From an uncultured Verrucomicrobiota bacterium (lineage in GTDB: Bacteria > Verrucomicrobiota > Kiritimatiellia > CAIQIC01 > Lenti-01), in NCBI GenBank assembly GCA_937860055.1, contig CALMBO010000027.1, positions 399,838-463,837 of the forward strand: a DNA stretch of 64,000 nt, given 5' to 3'. This document shows, in pieces, positions 9,219 to 19,248 of this stretch. The number at the start of each line of letters is the position of its first letter. Positions within the stretch are counted from its first letter, which is position 1. Below the pieces are notes generated by a model. It was not told the DNA's origin and did no database searches. It was given only the letters and a program-made list of their open reading frames with translations. The translations under genes were made by a program, and so were the position numbers.

Positions 9219-9247
9219 TTGCCCCGCACGGTATTCCCCCGTATTCT
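9219..9247 (+). promoter_or_regulatory. Promoter of malE, predicted leaderless
   Basis: TTGCCC (9219-9224), 17 bases, TATTCT (9242-9247). The malE GTG codon follows after 6 bases with no ribosome-binding sequence between. Confidence 0.5.
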
Positions 9248-9253
9248 GCCGCC

Positions 9254-10444
9254 GTGACAAGTCTTCGGCATTGGCTGGCCTGCGTCTTTTTGTGCGCGGT
9301 TCCCCTTCCGGCTCCGGCCTGGGAGCCGGGCCATATCCTCATCTGGATCAATGGGGACAAGGGATACGAGGGCATCGCCGAAATCGGCCATTTCTTCGAG
9401 GAGAACACCGGCATCCCCGTCGTGGTGGAGCATCCCGAAGGCGCCACGGACAAGTTCTTCCATGCCGCCAAGAGCGGCAAGGGGCCGGATCTCATGATCT
9501 GGGCCCACGACCGCCTGGGGGAATGGGCCGATACCGGCCTGCTCCTGCCCATCGACCCCGATCCCGCCTTCATCCCCCGCATCTTCCCGAAGGCCTGGGA
9601 GGCCTTCACCCATCGCGGACGCCTCTGGGGCTATCCCATCGCCATGGAGTCTACGGGCCTCATCTACAACAAGGCCCTGATCGCCGAGGAAGAAATCCCC
9701 GCCAGCCTCCCGGATTGCGCCGCCCTCTCCCCGCGCTTCGAAGCCCAGGGCGCCTCGGCGATCATGTGGGACTACAACAACGCCTATTTCACCTTCGGCC
9801 TGCTGGCCTCCGATGGCGGCTACATCTTCGGCAAGCGCCCCGACGGTTCCTACGACACTGCCGACATCGGCGTGAACCATCCCGCGGCCGTGGCCGCCAT
9901 GGAAGCCGTGGCCGGCCTCATCCGGGCCAAGGTCATGCCATCCAGCCTCTCCTACTCCATCGCCGAGGCCCGGATGAACCAGGGCAAACTGGCCATGTTC
10001 ATCTCCGGCCCCTTCGCCTGGGAGAACCTCAAGAAGAGCGGCATCGATTTCGGCGTCACGACGATTCCCGGCGTGAACGGCCATCCCGGCCGCCCTTTTG
10101 TCGGAGTGGTGGGCGCTGTCTTCAACCGCTCCAGCCCCAACCTCGACCTGGCGCAGGAATTCCTTGAGCATTACCTCATCACCTCCCGGGGCCTCGATGC
10201 CATGGACCGGCATGTCCCGCTCGGCGTCCCCGCGCTCATCGATTCCTACCATGCCAAGGCTTCCGATCCCCACATCGCCGGCTCGATGAAGAACATCGAG
10301 GCCGGCCTCCTCATGCCGAACATCCCCCAGATGGGCGTCTTCTGGAGCGCCATGGAATCCGCCCTTTCCACCATCACCTCCGGCCGTTCCACGCCGCAGG
10401 AAGCCCTCGACAACGCCTACCGGCGCATGGCCCGGAAACCGTGA
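9254..10444 (+). CDS. malE: Maltose/maltodextrin-binding protein
   Basis: Periplasmic solute-binding protein that hands maltodextrins to MalFG. From the GTG at 9254 it has 396 residues, the length of E. coli MalE, with a signal peptide ([21 protein letters not shown]). Clear MalE signatures follow: [66 protein letters not shown] and [10 protein letters not shown]. No in-frame ATG gives a secreted product, so GTG is chosen. malF begins one base after the stop region, making a malEFG operon. The downstream secreted GH57 enzyme would supply its ligand (inference). Confidence 0.95.
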   Translation: MTSLRHWLACVFLCAVPLPAPAWEPGHILIWINGDKGYEGIAEIGHFFEENTGIPVVVEHPEGATDKFFHAAKSGKGPDLMIWAHDRLGEWADTGLLLPIDPDPAFIPRIFPKAWEAFTHRGRLWGYPIAMESTGLIYNKALIAEEEIPASLPDCAALSPRFEAQGASAIMWDYNNAYFTFGLLASDGGYIFGKRPDGSYDTADIGVNHPAAVAAMEAVAGLIRAKVMPSSLSYSIAEARMNQGKLAMFISGPFAWENLKKSGIDFGVTTIPGVNGHPGRPFVGVVGAVFNRSSPNLDLAQEFLEHYLITSRGLDAMDRHVPLGVPALIDSYHAKASDPHIAGSMKNIEAGLLMPNIPQMGVFWSAMESALSTITSGRSTPQEALDNAYRRMARKP

Positions 10445-10445
10445 C

Positions 10446-11993
10446 ATGATCTGCCGCTTGCTCAATCGGATCCTGTGGATGCTTGTGCTGGGCGGGGCGG
10501 CGTTCCTCGCCGCGCGCATGGCCTTGGCGGGCGCGCCCGTTCTTGGCGCGGCCCTGTTGCTGGGAGCCCTCTTCGCGGCATGGGTCTACACTTCCGCGCG
10601 AGCCCACGCCCCGCGCTACCTCCTGCCCGGCCTCGCCACCTTCCTGGTCTTCGTGCTGCTTCCCTTGGTCTACACGGTCTACATCGCCTTCACCAATTTC
10701 AGCGGCGAGCATCTGCTTTCGCAGGAACGCGTCCGCGACTGGTTCGCGCAGGACTGTTATTCGCCCGACCCCGAACGCCTGCCCTTCCGCCTCCATCCCG
10801 CCGCCGAGCCCGGCCAGTACCAGGTGGTCGTTCCCCTCGAGCAAGGTGAAATCGGCAGGAACCTCCTGATCTCGCGCCCGTTCACGACCAACGAAGCCGC
10901 GGCAGGAAAGCCCGTCACGCTGGCGCTCAACATCGTCGCCCCCAAGGCCAGGCCCCTCGGCATCCGCGAAATCATCGGAGCCCGCCCCTGGCTGAACAAG
11001 GCCCGTTTCGCGACGCCCGGTTCGGCCGTTCCCCTGCGCCTCGTCAGCCTGCGCACGCTGGGTTACCGCCTGCCGCTTTGGAACGAGGATGGTGACCGGC
11101 TCGTCAATGCCGTCACGGGCCAGGCGCTCGTGCCAGATCCCCGCCTCGGGAATTATGTCGACGAAAAGACGCGCGAACCGGTCGGTCCCGGCTGGCGAGT
11201 CTGGATCGGCACGGAAAACTTCCGACTGATCTTCCGCGACCCCGCCATCCGCGCACCGTTCCTGAAGATTTTCGGCTGGAACATCGGCTTCGCCCTCCTT
11301 TCCGTCGCCCTCACCTTCGCCCTCGGCACGGTGCTGGCGTGCCTTTTGCAATGGAAGGCCCTGCGCGGACGGGCGATCTACCGGACCCTGCTCATCCTCC
11401 CCTACGCCATCCCCGCCTTCATCCCGATCCTCGTGTTCCGGGGCCTCTTCAACGAAGGCTACGGCGAGATCAACCATGTCCTCGCCGCGCTGTTCGGCAT
11501 CGCGCCCAAGTGGTTCACCGATCCGGCGCTCGCGCGGACGATGATCCTGGTCGTCAACACCTGGCTCGGCTATCCCTACATGATGATCATCGCCTCCGGC
11601 ATGCTGCAGGCCGTGCCCGACGAGCTCTACGAGGCCACCGCCATCGACGGCGCCGGGCCGTGGATCAATTTTGCCAAGATCACCCTTCCCCAGATCTTCC
11701 CGCCGCTCTTCCCGCTGCTGATCGCGAGCTTTGCATTCAACTTCAACAATTTTTCGCTCATCTACCTGCTGACCGGCGGCAAGCCGGACATTGTTGGTTC
11801 CGCCACCGTCGCGGGCACCACCGACCTGCTGGTGTCCTACACCTTCCGCATGGCCTTCAAGGATTCCACGGCGCGCTTCGGGTTCGCCTCCGCCGTGGCC
11901 ACGCTGCTGTTCATCGTGGTGGCCATCCTCGCGTGGCAGCAGCTCCGCTTCAGCAGGCCCGCCCCCGCCGCGAAGGGAGGGACCCGTGGTTGA
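10446..11993 (+). CDS. malF: Maltose ABC transporter permease MalF
   Basis: 515 residues, against 514 in E. coli. Early membrane spans (to about residue 80, ending in [21 protein letters not shown]) are followed by the large periplasmic P2 domain (about residues 85-265) that is diagnostic of MalF, where it contacts MalE. The second membrane block contains the EAA loop that docks on the ATPase MalK ([21 protein letters not shown]). The inner-membrane pore is completed by MalG. Position between malE and malG supports the call. Confidence 0.95.
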   Translation: MICRLLNRILWMLVLGGAAFLAARMALAGAPVLGAALLLGALFAAWVYTSARAHAPRYLLPGLATFLVFVLLPLVYTVYIAFTNFSGEHLLSQERVRDWFAQDCYSPDPERLPFRLHPAAEPGQYQVVVPLEQGEIGRNLLISRPFTTNEAAAGKPVTLALNIVAPKARPLGIREIIGARPWLNKARFATPGSAVPLRLVSLRTLGYRLPLWNEDGDRLVNAVTGQALVPDPRLGNYVDEKTREPVGPGWRVWIGTENFRLIFRDPAIRAPFLKIFGWNIGFALLSVALTFALGTVLACLLQWKALRGRAIYRTLLILPYAIPAFIPILVFRGLFNEGYGEINHVLAALFGIAPKWFTDPALARTMILVVNTWLGYPYMMIIASGMLQAVPDELYEATAIDGAGPWINFAKITLPQIFPPLFPLLIASFAFNFNNFSLIYLLTGGKPDIVGSATVAGTTDLLVSYTFRMAFKDSTARFGFASAVATLLFIVVAILAWQQLRFSRPAPAAKGGTRG

Positions 11994-12876
11994 AGGCAAG
12001 GCCTATCGCGGGCGGCTCCTGCTCGCCCACGCCGCGCTGGCCGGCTTCATCGCGCTCGTGATGGTGCCGCTGTTCATGGTCGTCTCGATCTCCTTCCGCA
12101 AGGGCAACTTCGCCACCGGCGGCATCCTGCCCACGCCCGAAACCTTCAGCCTCGAACACTGGCGCATGGTCCTCGGCCTGCCGGTCCTGCAGGCGGACGG
12201 CACCTGGGAGGCGCCTTCCGTCTCCGTCCTGCGCTGGTTCTGGAACTCGGTCAAGATCTCCGCCGCCAGCGCCTTCCTGATCCTGGCCCTCTCCTCCACG
12301 TGCGCCTACGCCTTTGCCCGCATGCGCTTCCGGGGCCGCGAAAAGATCCTGGGCGGCCTTCTCATCCTCCAGATGTTCCCGATGGTCCTCGCCCTCATCG
12401 CCCTCTACTCCATCCTCGAGGCCGTCGGCCGCTGGATTCCCGCCCTCGGGCTCGACACGCATCCCGGCCTCATCCTCGCCTATCTCGGCGGCATCGCCAC
12501 CCACATCTGGATGATCAAGGGCTACTTCGATTCCCTGCCCGTCTCGCTCGAGGAATCCGCATCCATCGACGGCGCGACCCCCTGGCAGACCTTCTGGCTC
12601 ATCATGCTGCCCACCTCGCTGCCCATCTTCGCGATCGTCTTCATCCTCGCCTTCATCGGCCTCATCGGCGAATACCCGCTCGCCAGCGTCGTGCTGCAAC
12701 GGACCGATCAGTGGACGCTCGCCGTCGGCGCCAACAGTTTCCTCTATGAGCAGAACTACCTCTGGGGCGACTTCGCCGCCACCGCCGTCCTTTCCGGCGT
12801 GCCTATCACGATTCTCTTCCTCGCCTGCCAGCGCCTCCTGATCTCGGGCCTCACCTCCGGCGGAGTCAAGGAATGA
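11986..12876 (+). CDS. malG: Maltose ABC transporter permease MalG
   Basis: From the GTG at 11986 it has 296 residues, the length of E. coli MalG, and overlaps the end of malF by 8 bases. Six membrane spans are expected. The family marker [17 protein letters not shown], the [14 protein letters not shown] span and the EAA loop ([19 protein letters not shown]) are present. The frame extends further upstream inside malF, but the GTG start gives the canonical N-terminus. The ATPase MalK that must energise the transporter is not in the window, so it is either encoded elsewhere or shared with another importer. Confidence 0.95.
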   Translation: MVEGKAYRGRLLLAHAALAGFIALVMVPLFMVVSISFRKGNFATGGILPTPETFSLEHWRMVLGLPVLQADGTWEAPSVSVLRWFWNSVKISAASAFLILALSSTCAYAFARMRFRGREKILGGLLILQMFPMVLALIALYSILEAVGRWIPALGLDTHPGLILAYLGGIATHIWMIKGYFDSLPVSLEESASIDGATPWQTFWLIMLPTSLPIFAIVFILAFIGLIGEYPLASVVLQRTDQWTLAVGANSFLYEQNYLWGDFAATAVLSGVPITILFLACQRLLISGLTSGGVKE

Positions 12877-13424
12877 GCGAAGCCGGCAGCGTGCTGCTGA
12901 ACGGGCTCGCCGTCTCGGGAATTTTCCTGGCGTGGGCTGCGTGCATCCTCCTCTGCCTCGGCGGGCTGGCCCTTTCCGCGTTCTCGATCTCCGGAACCTG
13001 GCTGGTGGGAATCGCGGCGCTCGGCGCCGGCTTTCTCACCGGACCGGATCGATTCCCCGGATGGGGCGCCTTGGCCGGCATGTTCGCCGTCTGCGCCGCT
13101 GTGGACATCGTCGAATGGTGCGCCGCCAGCTGGGGCGTGCGCCGCCGGGGCGGTTCCGCCGCCGCAGGATGGCTGGCGCTCCTCGGCAGCCTCGGCGGCG
13201 CAATCCTCGGAGGCATGGTCATTCCCCTCCTCGGCAGCCTCGCGGGCATGATGGCCGGCAGTTTCGCGCTGGTCTATTGGACGGAAAGGCGCCGCCTGCG
13301 GAAGGCCGGCCAGGCCGCCCACATCGCGACTGGCGCGGTTCTCGCCGGCATTTCGATGCTGCTGCTCAAGGTTGTCGCCACCGCCGGGCTCGTCCTTTGG
13401 CTCGCCGCCGGCCTTCTGTCCTGA
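12873..13424 (+). CDS. DUF456 family membrane protein
   Basis: 183 residues with about five hydrophobic spans rich in Gly and Ala. [19 protein letters not shown] near the N-terminus and the Gly-rich [20 protein letters not shown] stretch resemble DUF456 proteins, whose function is unknown. It overlaps malG by four bases (ATGA) and so is probably translated from the mal operon transcript, but nothing in the sequence ties it to sugar uptake. Confidence 0.7.
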   Translation: MSEAGSVLLNGLAVSGIFLAWAACILLCLGGLALSAFSISGTWLVGIAALGAGFLTGPDRFPGWGALAGMFAVCAAVDIVEWCAASWGVRRRGGSAAAGWLALLGSLGGAILGGMVIPLLGSLAGMMAGSFALVYWTERRRLRKAGQAAHIATGAVLAGISMLLLKVVATAGLVLWLAAGLLS

Positions 13425-13604
13425 TCCGGCCTTCCCGCGGCGCCTCCGCCACCCGCCGCATATTTCCGCATGGGCCGCCTCCCGGGTTCCGGGAATCGAT
13501 GCATGCCCTGCGGAAAAAACGGTTTAATCCGAAATACCTCTTGCGGGGTAGAGCGTTTCGGCGTATCGTCCTTTCATAGGTTCCCGCAGGCGCGTGTCTC
13601 CGGG

Positions 13605-13633
13605 TGGCATTTCGGGTCCGAGCAAAGTACAGT
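13605..13633 (+). promoter_or_regulatory. Promoter of the GH57 gene, predicted leaderless
   Basis: TGGCAT (13605-13610), 17 bases, TACAGT (13628-13633), then 8 bases to the ATG at 13642. The rest of the 217-base gap after the DUF456 gene shows no other recognised element. Confidence 0.5.
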
Positions 13634-13641
13634 TGGTGATC

Positions 13642-16600
13642 ATGAACACAGCACGCCGATTCCTCCTCCGCCCTCTCCGGGGTGCCGCGATCCTCTCCCT
13701 GGTCGCCGGTCAGATATTCAACGCGCACGCGGCCAACGTGCGCGTTTCTCGTTTCTGGCACAACCACCAGCCGATCTATTGGCCCGAGTGGAACGGCAGC
13801 GACTCCGAACTCAACCGCGTGCAGTTCGCGGAGGATTCCATCGATCTCAAGCCGTCGCAGTACTACGACACGACCACCCAGCATCCCGACAACAACCTCA
13901 CCGACATCTTCGGCACCGGCGACCGCGTCACCGCCTACCAAAGCGGCCCCCGGAATTCCCTCGCCCTCCTTTCCAGCAGCGCCGGCTACGCCATCAGTTA
14001 TTCCGGTTCCCTCATCGAAAACGTCCGCAGCCTCGGCCGAGCCGGCGAGCTGGGCTACGGCTCCGGCTGGTACGATGGCTACCGCGAGGCCATGGGTTGG
14101 AACACCCCCAGCGGCAGCCGCCGCATGGACATGGTCGGCTTCACCTATCACCACTCCCTCGGCCCCGTCCTCCCCAAGGCCGTTTTCCGCAAGGAAATCC
14201 AGATCTTCAAGCAGGTCTGGTGGAAAGCCTGGAACAAGAACAGCGATCTCTCCGACCACTCCAAGGGCTTCTTCCCCACGGAAATGGCCTTCACCACCGA
14301 AATGATCGATGTCCTCCGCGACGAAGGCTACGAGTGGGTCATCGTGGCCAGCCATCATCTTTCCCGCACCTGCCCGACCTACTTCAACAACGGAACGGCC
14401 GCGGGGAACTACAACATCAATTCCAGCCCCCCCAACAAGGCCGACCTGCTCGGCCCTTCGCCTTCCACCGGCTGGTGGTACGCCTCCCCCAATCCCGGAA
14501 ACGCGGCCTGGAACGTCTCTCCCTTCGCCTACCAGCTCCACAAGGTCAAGTATGTCAATCCGTCCAATGGCACGGAAAAAACCATGATCGCCGTCCCCTC
14601 CGACGACGTCCTGAGCTACAAGGCGGGCTATTCCGGCGCCGAAATCGGCATGGTCGATAGCTACATCGCCCCCTTCGCCAACGATGCCAACAACCCCGCC
14701 ATCGTCCTCCCCGCCACCGACGGCGACAATGCCTGGGGCGGCGGCAACAGTTCCTGGATGGAATCGACCCCCTCCTTCTTCAGCGCCTGCGACAGCGCCG
14801 GTTATGGCCCCACCGCCATCCAGGACTTCGTGAACTCCTACGGCGCCAACGCCACCACCGCCCACATCGAGGACGGCGCCTGGATCTTCCCCGAAATGTG
14901 CTACGGGTCCCCCTATTTCCTCAAGTGGGTCGATCCGCCATGCAACGCCAACAACCTCGCGTCCTGTTATCCCGACACCCAGATCGATCTGGAAACCCCC
15001 GGCTTCGCCCTCAAGTTCTGGGATTGGGCGCCCGTCATCGCCGGTGCCAACTGGTGCGAAACCGCCGAACAGATCCTCGAGGATGAGGGCGGCACCGTGG
15101 CCGACTGGAAGATCGCCTGCCCCTACGACTGGGACGGCACCTATACCAACCCCAACGAGGTCGAGCGCGCCTGGCACATCTTCCTCGCCGGCCTCGATTC
15201 CGGGTTCAACTACTACGGCGGCCTCGGCAACGACGACGAGGTCAAGCAGTCCCTCGCCAACCGCCGCGCCCTCGAGATGCTCTCCCCGTGGATGACCTCC
15301 CAGCGCCTCGCCAATGACCGCACCCCCCCCTCGATGTTCCGTCCCCAGCGGTTCCCCTACAACCCCGGCACCAATACCTTCGGGTGGTTCAACTACAATT
15401 CCACCAACCAGACCTACAACAAGAAGATGGGGTCCGATTTCTACGTCTGGACCCATGTCTACGACGTGTCCGGCGTCCCCGACGGCGGCGTCGTCCTCAA
15501 GGTCCGCCGCGACAAGGACGGCGTGAACTCCATGTCCACCACGCACAACGAAACCTACGCCGGCGGAGACGACGTCGAAGGCTGGATCTCCATCCCCATG
15601 ACCAAGCGCGTCCTGCCGAGCACGCGGGAAGCCCTCAATGCCGCCGCCAACAACAGCCAGATCGACTACTTCATCACCCCCGTCGCGATCGCCGACTACT
15701 ACTTCGCCAAGGTGACCATGTTCCGGGACGACCTCGTCGACTACTACATCGAGGCCCAGGACACAAAAGGCAATTCCTACAAGTCCGACATCCAGCACGT
15801 CTATGTCGTGGATGACGGGACCCAGGGGGGCGTCAGTCCGTCGGCCACCTTCTCCCCCTCCTCCCCCTCGGACTGCGCGCCCATCACGGTCGATTTCAAC
15901 GCGGCCACTTCCGTCCTGGCCACGGCGACGACGGTGAACGCCGTCTACCATTTCTCCACCAACAGCGCGGACTGGACCAACGCGGTGATGACCCGCACCA
16001 GCAGCAACACCTTCTCCATCACCTTCTCCACCATCCCCGACAACGCCCCCCAGATCGAAGTCTGCTTCAACGATGGCGTCAACTGGGAGAGCAACGGCGG
16101 CTCCAACTGGAAGGCGACCATCCGGGACTGCGACGCCCCCGAATTCGTCAACGGCGTTTGCATCCTTCCCGGAGTGCCCACGGCCGGCACTGCCGTCTCC
16201 GTCATCTACGATCCCTCCGGCCGCGCGCTGGCTTCCGCGACCAACGTCAATATCCACCATGGCTATAACGGCGGCAACTGGACCACGGTGCCCGGAGCGG
16301 CCATGACGCAGTCCAACGCCTATTGGACCTATGCCTATACCATCCCCGTGGCCGCCACCAGCATCGTGATGTGCTTCAACAACGGGACGACGTGGGACAA
16401 CAACAGCAGCGCCAACTGGGTCTTTGCGGTCAATCCCACCAGCATACCCCCCGTGCCGGATGGCGTAATCATCACCAACCCCGCCGTCGCCACCGCCACG
16501 GTGGCCAATGCCGTCGCCAGTTATGCCCTCCAGGGCACCGCCGGAACGAACCTGACCGGCAACCTGCTCTGGACCAACTCCACCACCGCCCAGGGCGGAT

Positions 16601-17601
16601 CGTTCGCCCGGAACACGCATTGGGAGCATGAGGTCGGTCTCGCCGAGGGCGACAACGTCCTCACGGTCTCCGCGGCCATCGCCGGCACCGGCGCAGGTCC
16701 CGTCACCAATGCCGGCGATTCCATCTCCGATGCCGCCTATGCCGGCGGCTGGACCAATGGCAGCAACGGCGGCACCGGATTCGGCGCATGGACGCTCTAT
16801 GCGGGCACCAACGCCGGCCACTTCGCGCACGCGACCAACGGCTGGGGCTTCTGGTCGCACGAGGGAGACAACCTCGCCGAGGCGATCCGGCCGCTGTCGT
16901 CCGCCCTCTCCACCGGCCAGACCTTCCAGGTTCGCATGAAGAATGGCTGGATCTGGGAAAGCGGCGGCTCCATCGGCATCGCCCTGCGCGATGGCTCGGG
17001 CGCCACCCTCTGGCAGCTCTACTTCAACGGCGGCGACAACTACTACAACATGCCCACCGGCGCTACCGGTGTCGCTTGGACGGATGCCGGCATCGATGTC
17101 GCCTTCACCGTCACCGCCCCCGGCGCCTATTCGGTCGATATCCAGCCCGTCGGCGGAAGCGTGCATCAATACGTCGGCACCTTCACCGGAGAGATCGCCC
17201 AGTTCCGCGCGTGGTCCTACAACAACGGGACAAGCGACACGAACAACTTCCAGCGCGATTTCTTCGTCAACAACCTCCGGGTGACCTCGCCGGGAGCCGG
17301 CGGCGAATCCTACAGCTCGGCCACCATCCACATCGTCCGCGAGGCGGGCGACAATCCCCCGCCCTATATTGCCGGCATCGATGTGATTTCCGGCGAGGGA
17401 GTCCTGCAGTTCAGCCTCACCAACAGCATTCCCGGCGCCCTGTATGCCATCTATTCAAGCGCCGTGCTGGTTCCCACCCAGAACTGGCAGATCGTCGAAG
17501 GCAGCACCCAGGCCGGAACCGGAAATGCCATCGACCTCTCCCTCACCAACGCGCTGTTGCCGACCAATTTCTACTATCGCATCGGCTATACCCTGCCGTA
17601 G
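13642..17601 (+). CDS. Secreted GH57-type alpha-glucanase with CBM25-like starch-binding modules
   Basis: 1319 residues with a signal peptide (about 1-30, ending NAHA). The catalytic domain shows glycoside hydrolase family 57 motifs: HNHQP (residues 40-44), a nucleophile-type Glu214 in GFFPTEMAF, and Asp360/Asp362 in ATDGDNAW. After it come two CBM25-like modules (about 735-828 and 843-930), each ending in the pattern VCFNDG or MCFNNG followed by W and N-rich residues, as in starch-binding CBM25. Then follow a beta-sandwich-like segment, a Trp/Gly-rich jelly-roll-like region (about 1026-1223) and a C-terminal module with LTNSIPGALYAIYSS. An upstream in-frame ATG at 13594 would spoil the signal peptide. 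Next to malEFG it probably degrades starch or glycogen outside the cell (inference). Confidence 0.85.
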   Translation: MNTARRFLLRPLRGAAILSLVAGQIFNAHAANVRVSRFWHNHQPIYWPEWNGSDSELNRVQFAEDSIDLKPSQYYDTTTQHPDNNLTDIFGTGDRVTAYQSGPRNSLALLSSSAGYAISYSGSLIENVRSLGRAGELGYGSGWYDGYREAMGWNTPSGSRRMDMVGFTYHHSLGPVLPKAVFRKEIQIFKQVWWKAWNKNSDLSDHSKGFFPTEMAFTTEMIDVLRDEGYEWVIVASHHLSRTCPTYFNNGTAAGNYNINSSPPNKADLLGPSPSTGWWYASPNPGNAAWNVSPFAYQLHKVKYVNPSNGTEKTMIAVPSDDVLSYKAGYSGAEIGMVDSYIAPFANDANNPAIVLPATDGDNAWGGGNSSWMESTPSFFSACDSAGYGPTAIQDFVNSYGANATTAHIEDGAWIFPEMCYGSPYFLKWVDPPCNANNLASCYPDTQIDLETPGFALKFWDWAPVIAGANWCETAEQILEDEGGTVADWKIACPYDWDGTYTNPNEVERAWHIFLAGLDSGFNYYGGLGNDDEVKQSLANRRALEMLSPWMTSQRLANDRTPPSMFRPQRFPYNPGTNTFGWFNYNSTNQTYNKKMGSDFYVWTHVYDVSGVPDGGVVLKVRRDKDGVNSMSTTHNETYAGGDDVEGWISIPMTKRVLPSTREALNAAANNSQIDYFITPVAIADYYFAKVTMFRDDLVDYYIEAQDTKGNSYKSDIQHVYVVDDGTQGGVSPSATFSPSSPSDCAPITVDFNAATSVLATATTVNAVYHFSTNSADWTNAVMTRTSSNTFSITFSTIPDNAPQIEVCFNDGVNWESNGGSNWKATIRDCDAPEFVNGVCILPGVPTAGTAVSVIYDPSGRALASATNVNIHHGYNGGNWTTVPGAAMTQSNAYWTYAYTIPVAATSIVMCFNNGTTWDNNSSANWVFAVNPTSIPPVPDGVIITNPAVATATVANAVASYALQGTAGTNLTGNLLWTNSTTAQGGSFARNTHWEHEVGLAEGDNVLTVSAAIAGTGAGPVTNAGDSISDAAYAGGWTNGSNGGTGFGAWTLYAGTNAGHFAHATNGWGFWSHEGDNLAEAIRPLSSALSTGQTFQVRMKNGWIWESGGSIGIALRDGSGATLWQLYFNGGDNYYNMPTGATGVAWTDAGIDVAFTVTAPGAYSVDIQPVGGSVHQYVGTFTGEIAQFRAWSYNNGTSDTNNFQRDFFVNNLRVTSPGAGGESYSSATIHIVREAGDNPPPYIAGIDVISGEGVLQFSLTNSIPGALYAIYSSAVLVPTQNWQIVEGSTQAGTGNAIDLSLTNALLPTNFYYRIGYTLP

Positions 17602-17602
17602 G

Positions 17603-17688
17603 CCCCCCCCCCCCCCCCCCCCTGGTTGCCGCCCTCTTTCCTCTTCTCCACCGGGTAATCCCCGCCGTTGCCCCCCCCCCCCCCCCCC
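17603..17688. repeat. Two long poly-C runs
   Basis: Runs of 20 C (17603-17622) and 18 C (17671-17688) flank 48 bases of mixed sequence, and a short (AC)n stretch follows. They fall directly after the GH57 stop codon. They could be real phase-variable tracts or sequencing/assembly artefacts. Confidence 0.8.
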
Positions 17689-17713
17689 ACACACACCGGC
17701 CCCCGGAGCCAGC

Positions 17714-17750
17714 AAAAAGCCCTTGGGTTCCTTTCGGAGCCCAAGGGCTT
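17714..17750 (-). terminator. Intrinsic terminator of the small basic protein gene
   Basis: On the minus strand AAGCCCTTGGG pairs with CCCAAGGGCTT (17750-17740 with 17727-17717) around a 12-base loop and is followed by TTTTT (17718-17714). Confidence 0.85.
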
Positions 17751-17771
17751 CAGATTCCAGATGCCAATGGC

Positions 17772-17927
17772 CTACACGGGGGCCTTCGTTTTCGGCAAGC
17801 CGCGGCCGCGATCGCCCTCTTTCCACTTGCCAGCGGCCTTCATGACTTCGATGCGCTCAAAGCGCTTCAAGACGTTGCGGCGGGCGGCCACCTTGCTGGC
17901 TCCCTTGAGACTGCGATGCATGGACAT
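17772..17927 (-). CDS. Chlamydiae/Verrucomicrobia-type small basic protein
   Basis: 51 residues starting MSMHRSLKGASKVAAR and continuing RNVLKRFERIEVMKAAG, then KWKEGDR and ending GLPKTKAPV. This matches what I know of the small basic protein family of Chlamydiae and Verrucomicrobia (TIGR04137); its role is unknown, and ribosome association is only a guess from its charge. GGAGAAAAACCC precedes the ATG and a strong terminator follows the stop, so it is a free-standing gene. It is the most useful taxonomic marker in the window. Confidence is high for the gene and good for the family, which I recall rather than searched. Confidence 0.85.
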   Translation of the reverse strand: MSMHRSLKGASKVAARRNVLKRFERIEVMKAAGKWKEGDRGRGLPKTKAPV

Positions 17928-18001
17928 GGGTTTTTCTCCGTTTCAATCGATGGGTTTCTGAATGAATGAGTCGCGAACTTGTACCATTTCCGCGGCCAAT
18001 G

Positions 18002-19129
18002 TCAACCCCTGCATTCGGCGGAATAGAGCCCGATATGGTCCCGGACCATGCGGTCGAACGGAAAGTCCCGCTCCAGACGGTCGCGGGCCCGCAGGCCTGC
18101 GGCATGGGCTTTCTCGGGCGCCGCAAGGCATTCCTTCAGGGCCGCGGCCAAGGCGCGGACACTGCCCTTCCGGACCAGGACTCCGGTTTCGCCATCCTGG
18201 ACCAGTTCGGGCAGCCCCCCTGCGCGCGTTGCCAGGACGGGGCGCATCCACGCCATTGCTTCCATCACGCTCATGGGCTGGTTCTCCACCCGCGAGCACT
18301 GCACCAGCACATGGACCCGCCGGAAAAAATCGGAGGGGGACATGCGCCCCTCCAGGTTCACGCGGCCGGCAAGCCCCAGTTGCCCGATCTGATGCTGCAG
18401 CTTCTCGCGCAGGGGCCCCTCGCCCGCAATCAGGATCCGCCAGGACCGCGGCGAAGAATCCAGATCGCGCGACAGCCGGGCCGCGGCGCGCAGGAGTATC
18501 GCGTGGTTCTTCTCCTCGCTGAGCCGCCCCAGCAGGCCAAAGGTGAAAACCTCGCCCGGCGCATCCCAAAGCTGGCGGGCCTCGCTTCGCGAAACCACCG
18601 AATCCGCATGGATGCCCGTGGGAATATGGGCCAGTTGCAGGGGCCCCAATCCGCATCGGCGCAGATAGCGCTCGTAGAAATCGCACAGGACGATCACCCG
18701 GGAGAAGCGCCGCAAGGCATGGATGTTCAGGACCTGGAAAAGGCGCTCCTTCAGTTCCCAGCGGAAAAGCCAGCCGTGGACGGTGCTGACCACCGGGAAA
18801 AGCATGCCGCCCCTCGAAGCCAGGTCGGCATGCCAATCGGCCTTGTAGCCCGTGGAATGGAGGATATCCACCCCTTCCCGCGCCATGAAGTCGCGGATCC
18901 GCCCGATGGCCTCCCGCGACAAGCGGTGGCGGACCGGAATCTCCATCACCGGCACCCGCTGCCGAAACGCATCCGCCAAAGGGCTTTCCCCGCTCCCCAG
19001 GCGGGTTTCATGCATCAGCAACACCTGCACGGAGATCCCGGCGGCGGCCAATCCCTCGACCAGCCGGATGGTCGCCTGTTCGGCCCCATAGATGGCCCGG
19101 CTGTCCTGCAGAAGAAATGCCACTTTCAT
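18002..19129 (-). CDS. Glycosyltransferase, GT4-like (GT-B fold)
   Basis: 375 residues from the ATG at 19129. The N-terminal half starts MKVAFLLQDSRAIYGAEQAT, typical of GT4 enzymes, and the C-terminal half has FGLLGRLSEEKNH, LIAGEGPLREKL, and the EX7E-type ENQPMSVMEAMA followed by ATRAGGLPELVQDGETG, the nucleotide-sugar site. It probably adds a sugar to an LPS or exopolysaccharide intermediate at the cytoplasmic membrane; donor and acceptor are unknown. It is monocistronic, convergent to the GH57 gene and divergent from argF. The frame is open further upstream, but the promoter at 19137-19165 fits this start. Confidence 0.85.
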   Translation of the reverse strand: MKVAFLLQDSRAIYGAEQATIRLVEGLAAAGISVQVLLMHETRLGSGESPLADAFRQRVPVMEIPVRHRLSREAIGRIRDFMAREGVDILHSTGYKADWHADLASRGGMLFPVVSTVHGWLFRWELKERLFQVLNIHALRRFSRVIVLCDFYERYLRRCGLGPLQLAHIPTGIHADSVVSRSEARQLWDAPGEVFTFGLLGRLSEEKNHAILLRAAARLSRDLDSSPRSWRILIAGEGPLREKLQHQIGQLGLAGRVNLEGRMSPSDFFRRVHVLVQCSRVENQPMSVMEAMAWMRPVLATRAGGLPELVQDGETGVLVRKGSVRALAAALKECLAAPEKAHAAGLRARDRLERDFPFDRMVRDHIGLYSAECRG

Positions 19130-19136
19130 CGCCGCC

Positions 19137-19165
19137 ACTGTAGCGGAACGGATTCCAAAGCGCAA
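19137..19165 (-). promoter_or_regulatory. Promoter of the GT4 gene, predicted leaderless
   Basis: Minus strand: TTGCGC (19165-19160), 17 bases, TACAGT (19142-19137), then 7 bases to the ATG at 19129. Confidence 0.55.
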
Positions 19166-19248
19166 ACCCGCCCGGGAACGGAAAAATGTTTTACCCCCGT
19201 CCTCTTCTCGTGTAGGATGTTTCCCATGTGTTGAAGACAAGGCATCCC

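Noticed and set aside
7252..9609. Longer RpoD starting well upstream of 9099
   Set aside because: The extension would overlap the divergent malE promoter and coding region and encodes nothing typical of sigma factors.
13366..17331. Very long open frame on the minus strand opposite the GH57 gene
   Set aside because: It is antisense to a gene with clear catalytic motifs, its translation is Gly/Val-rich with no domain, and such frames are expected in GC-rich DNA.
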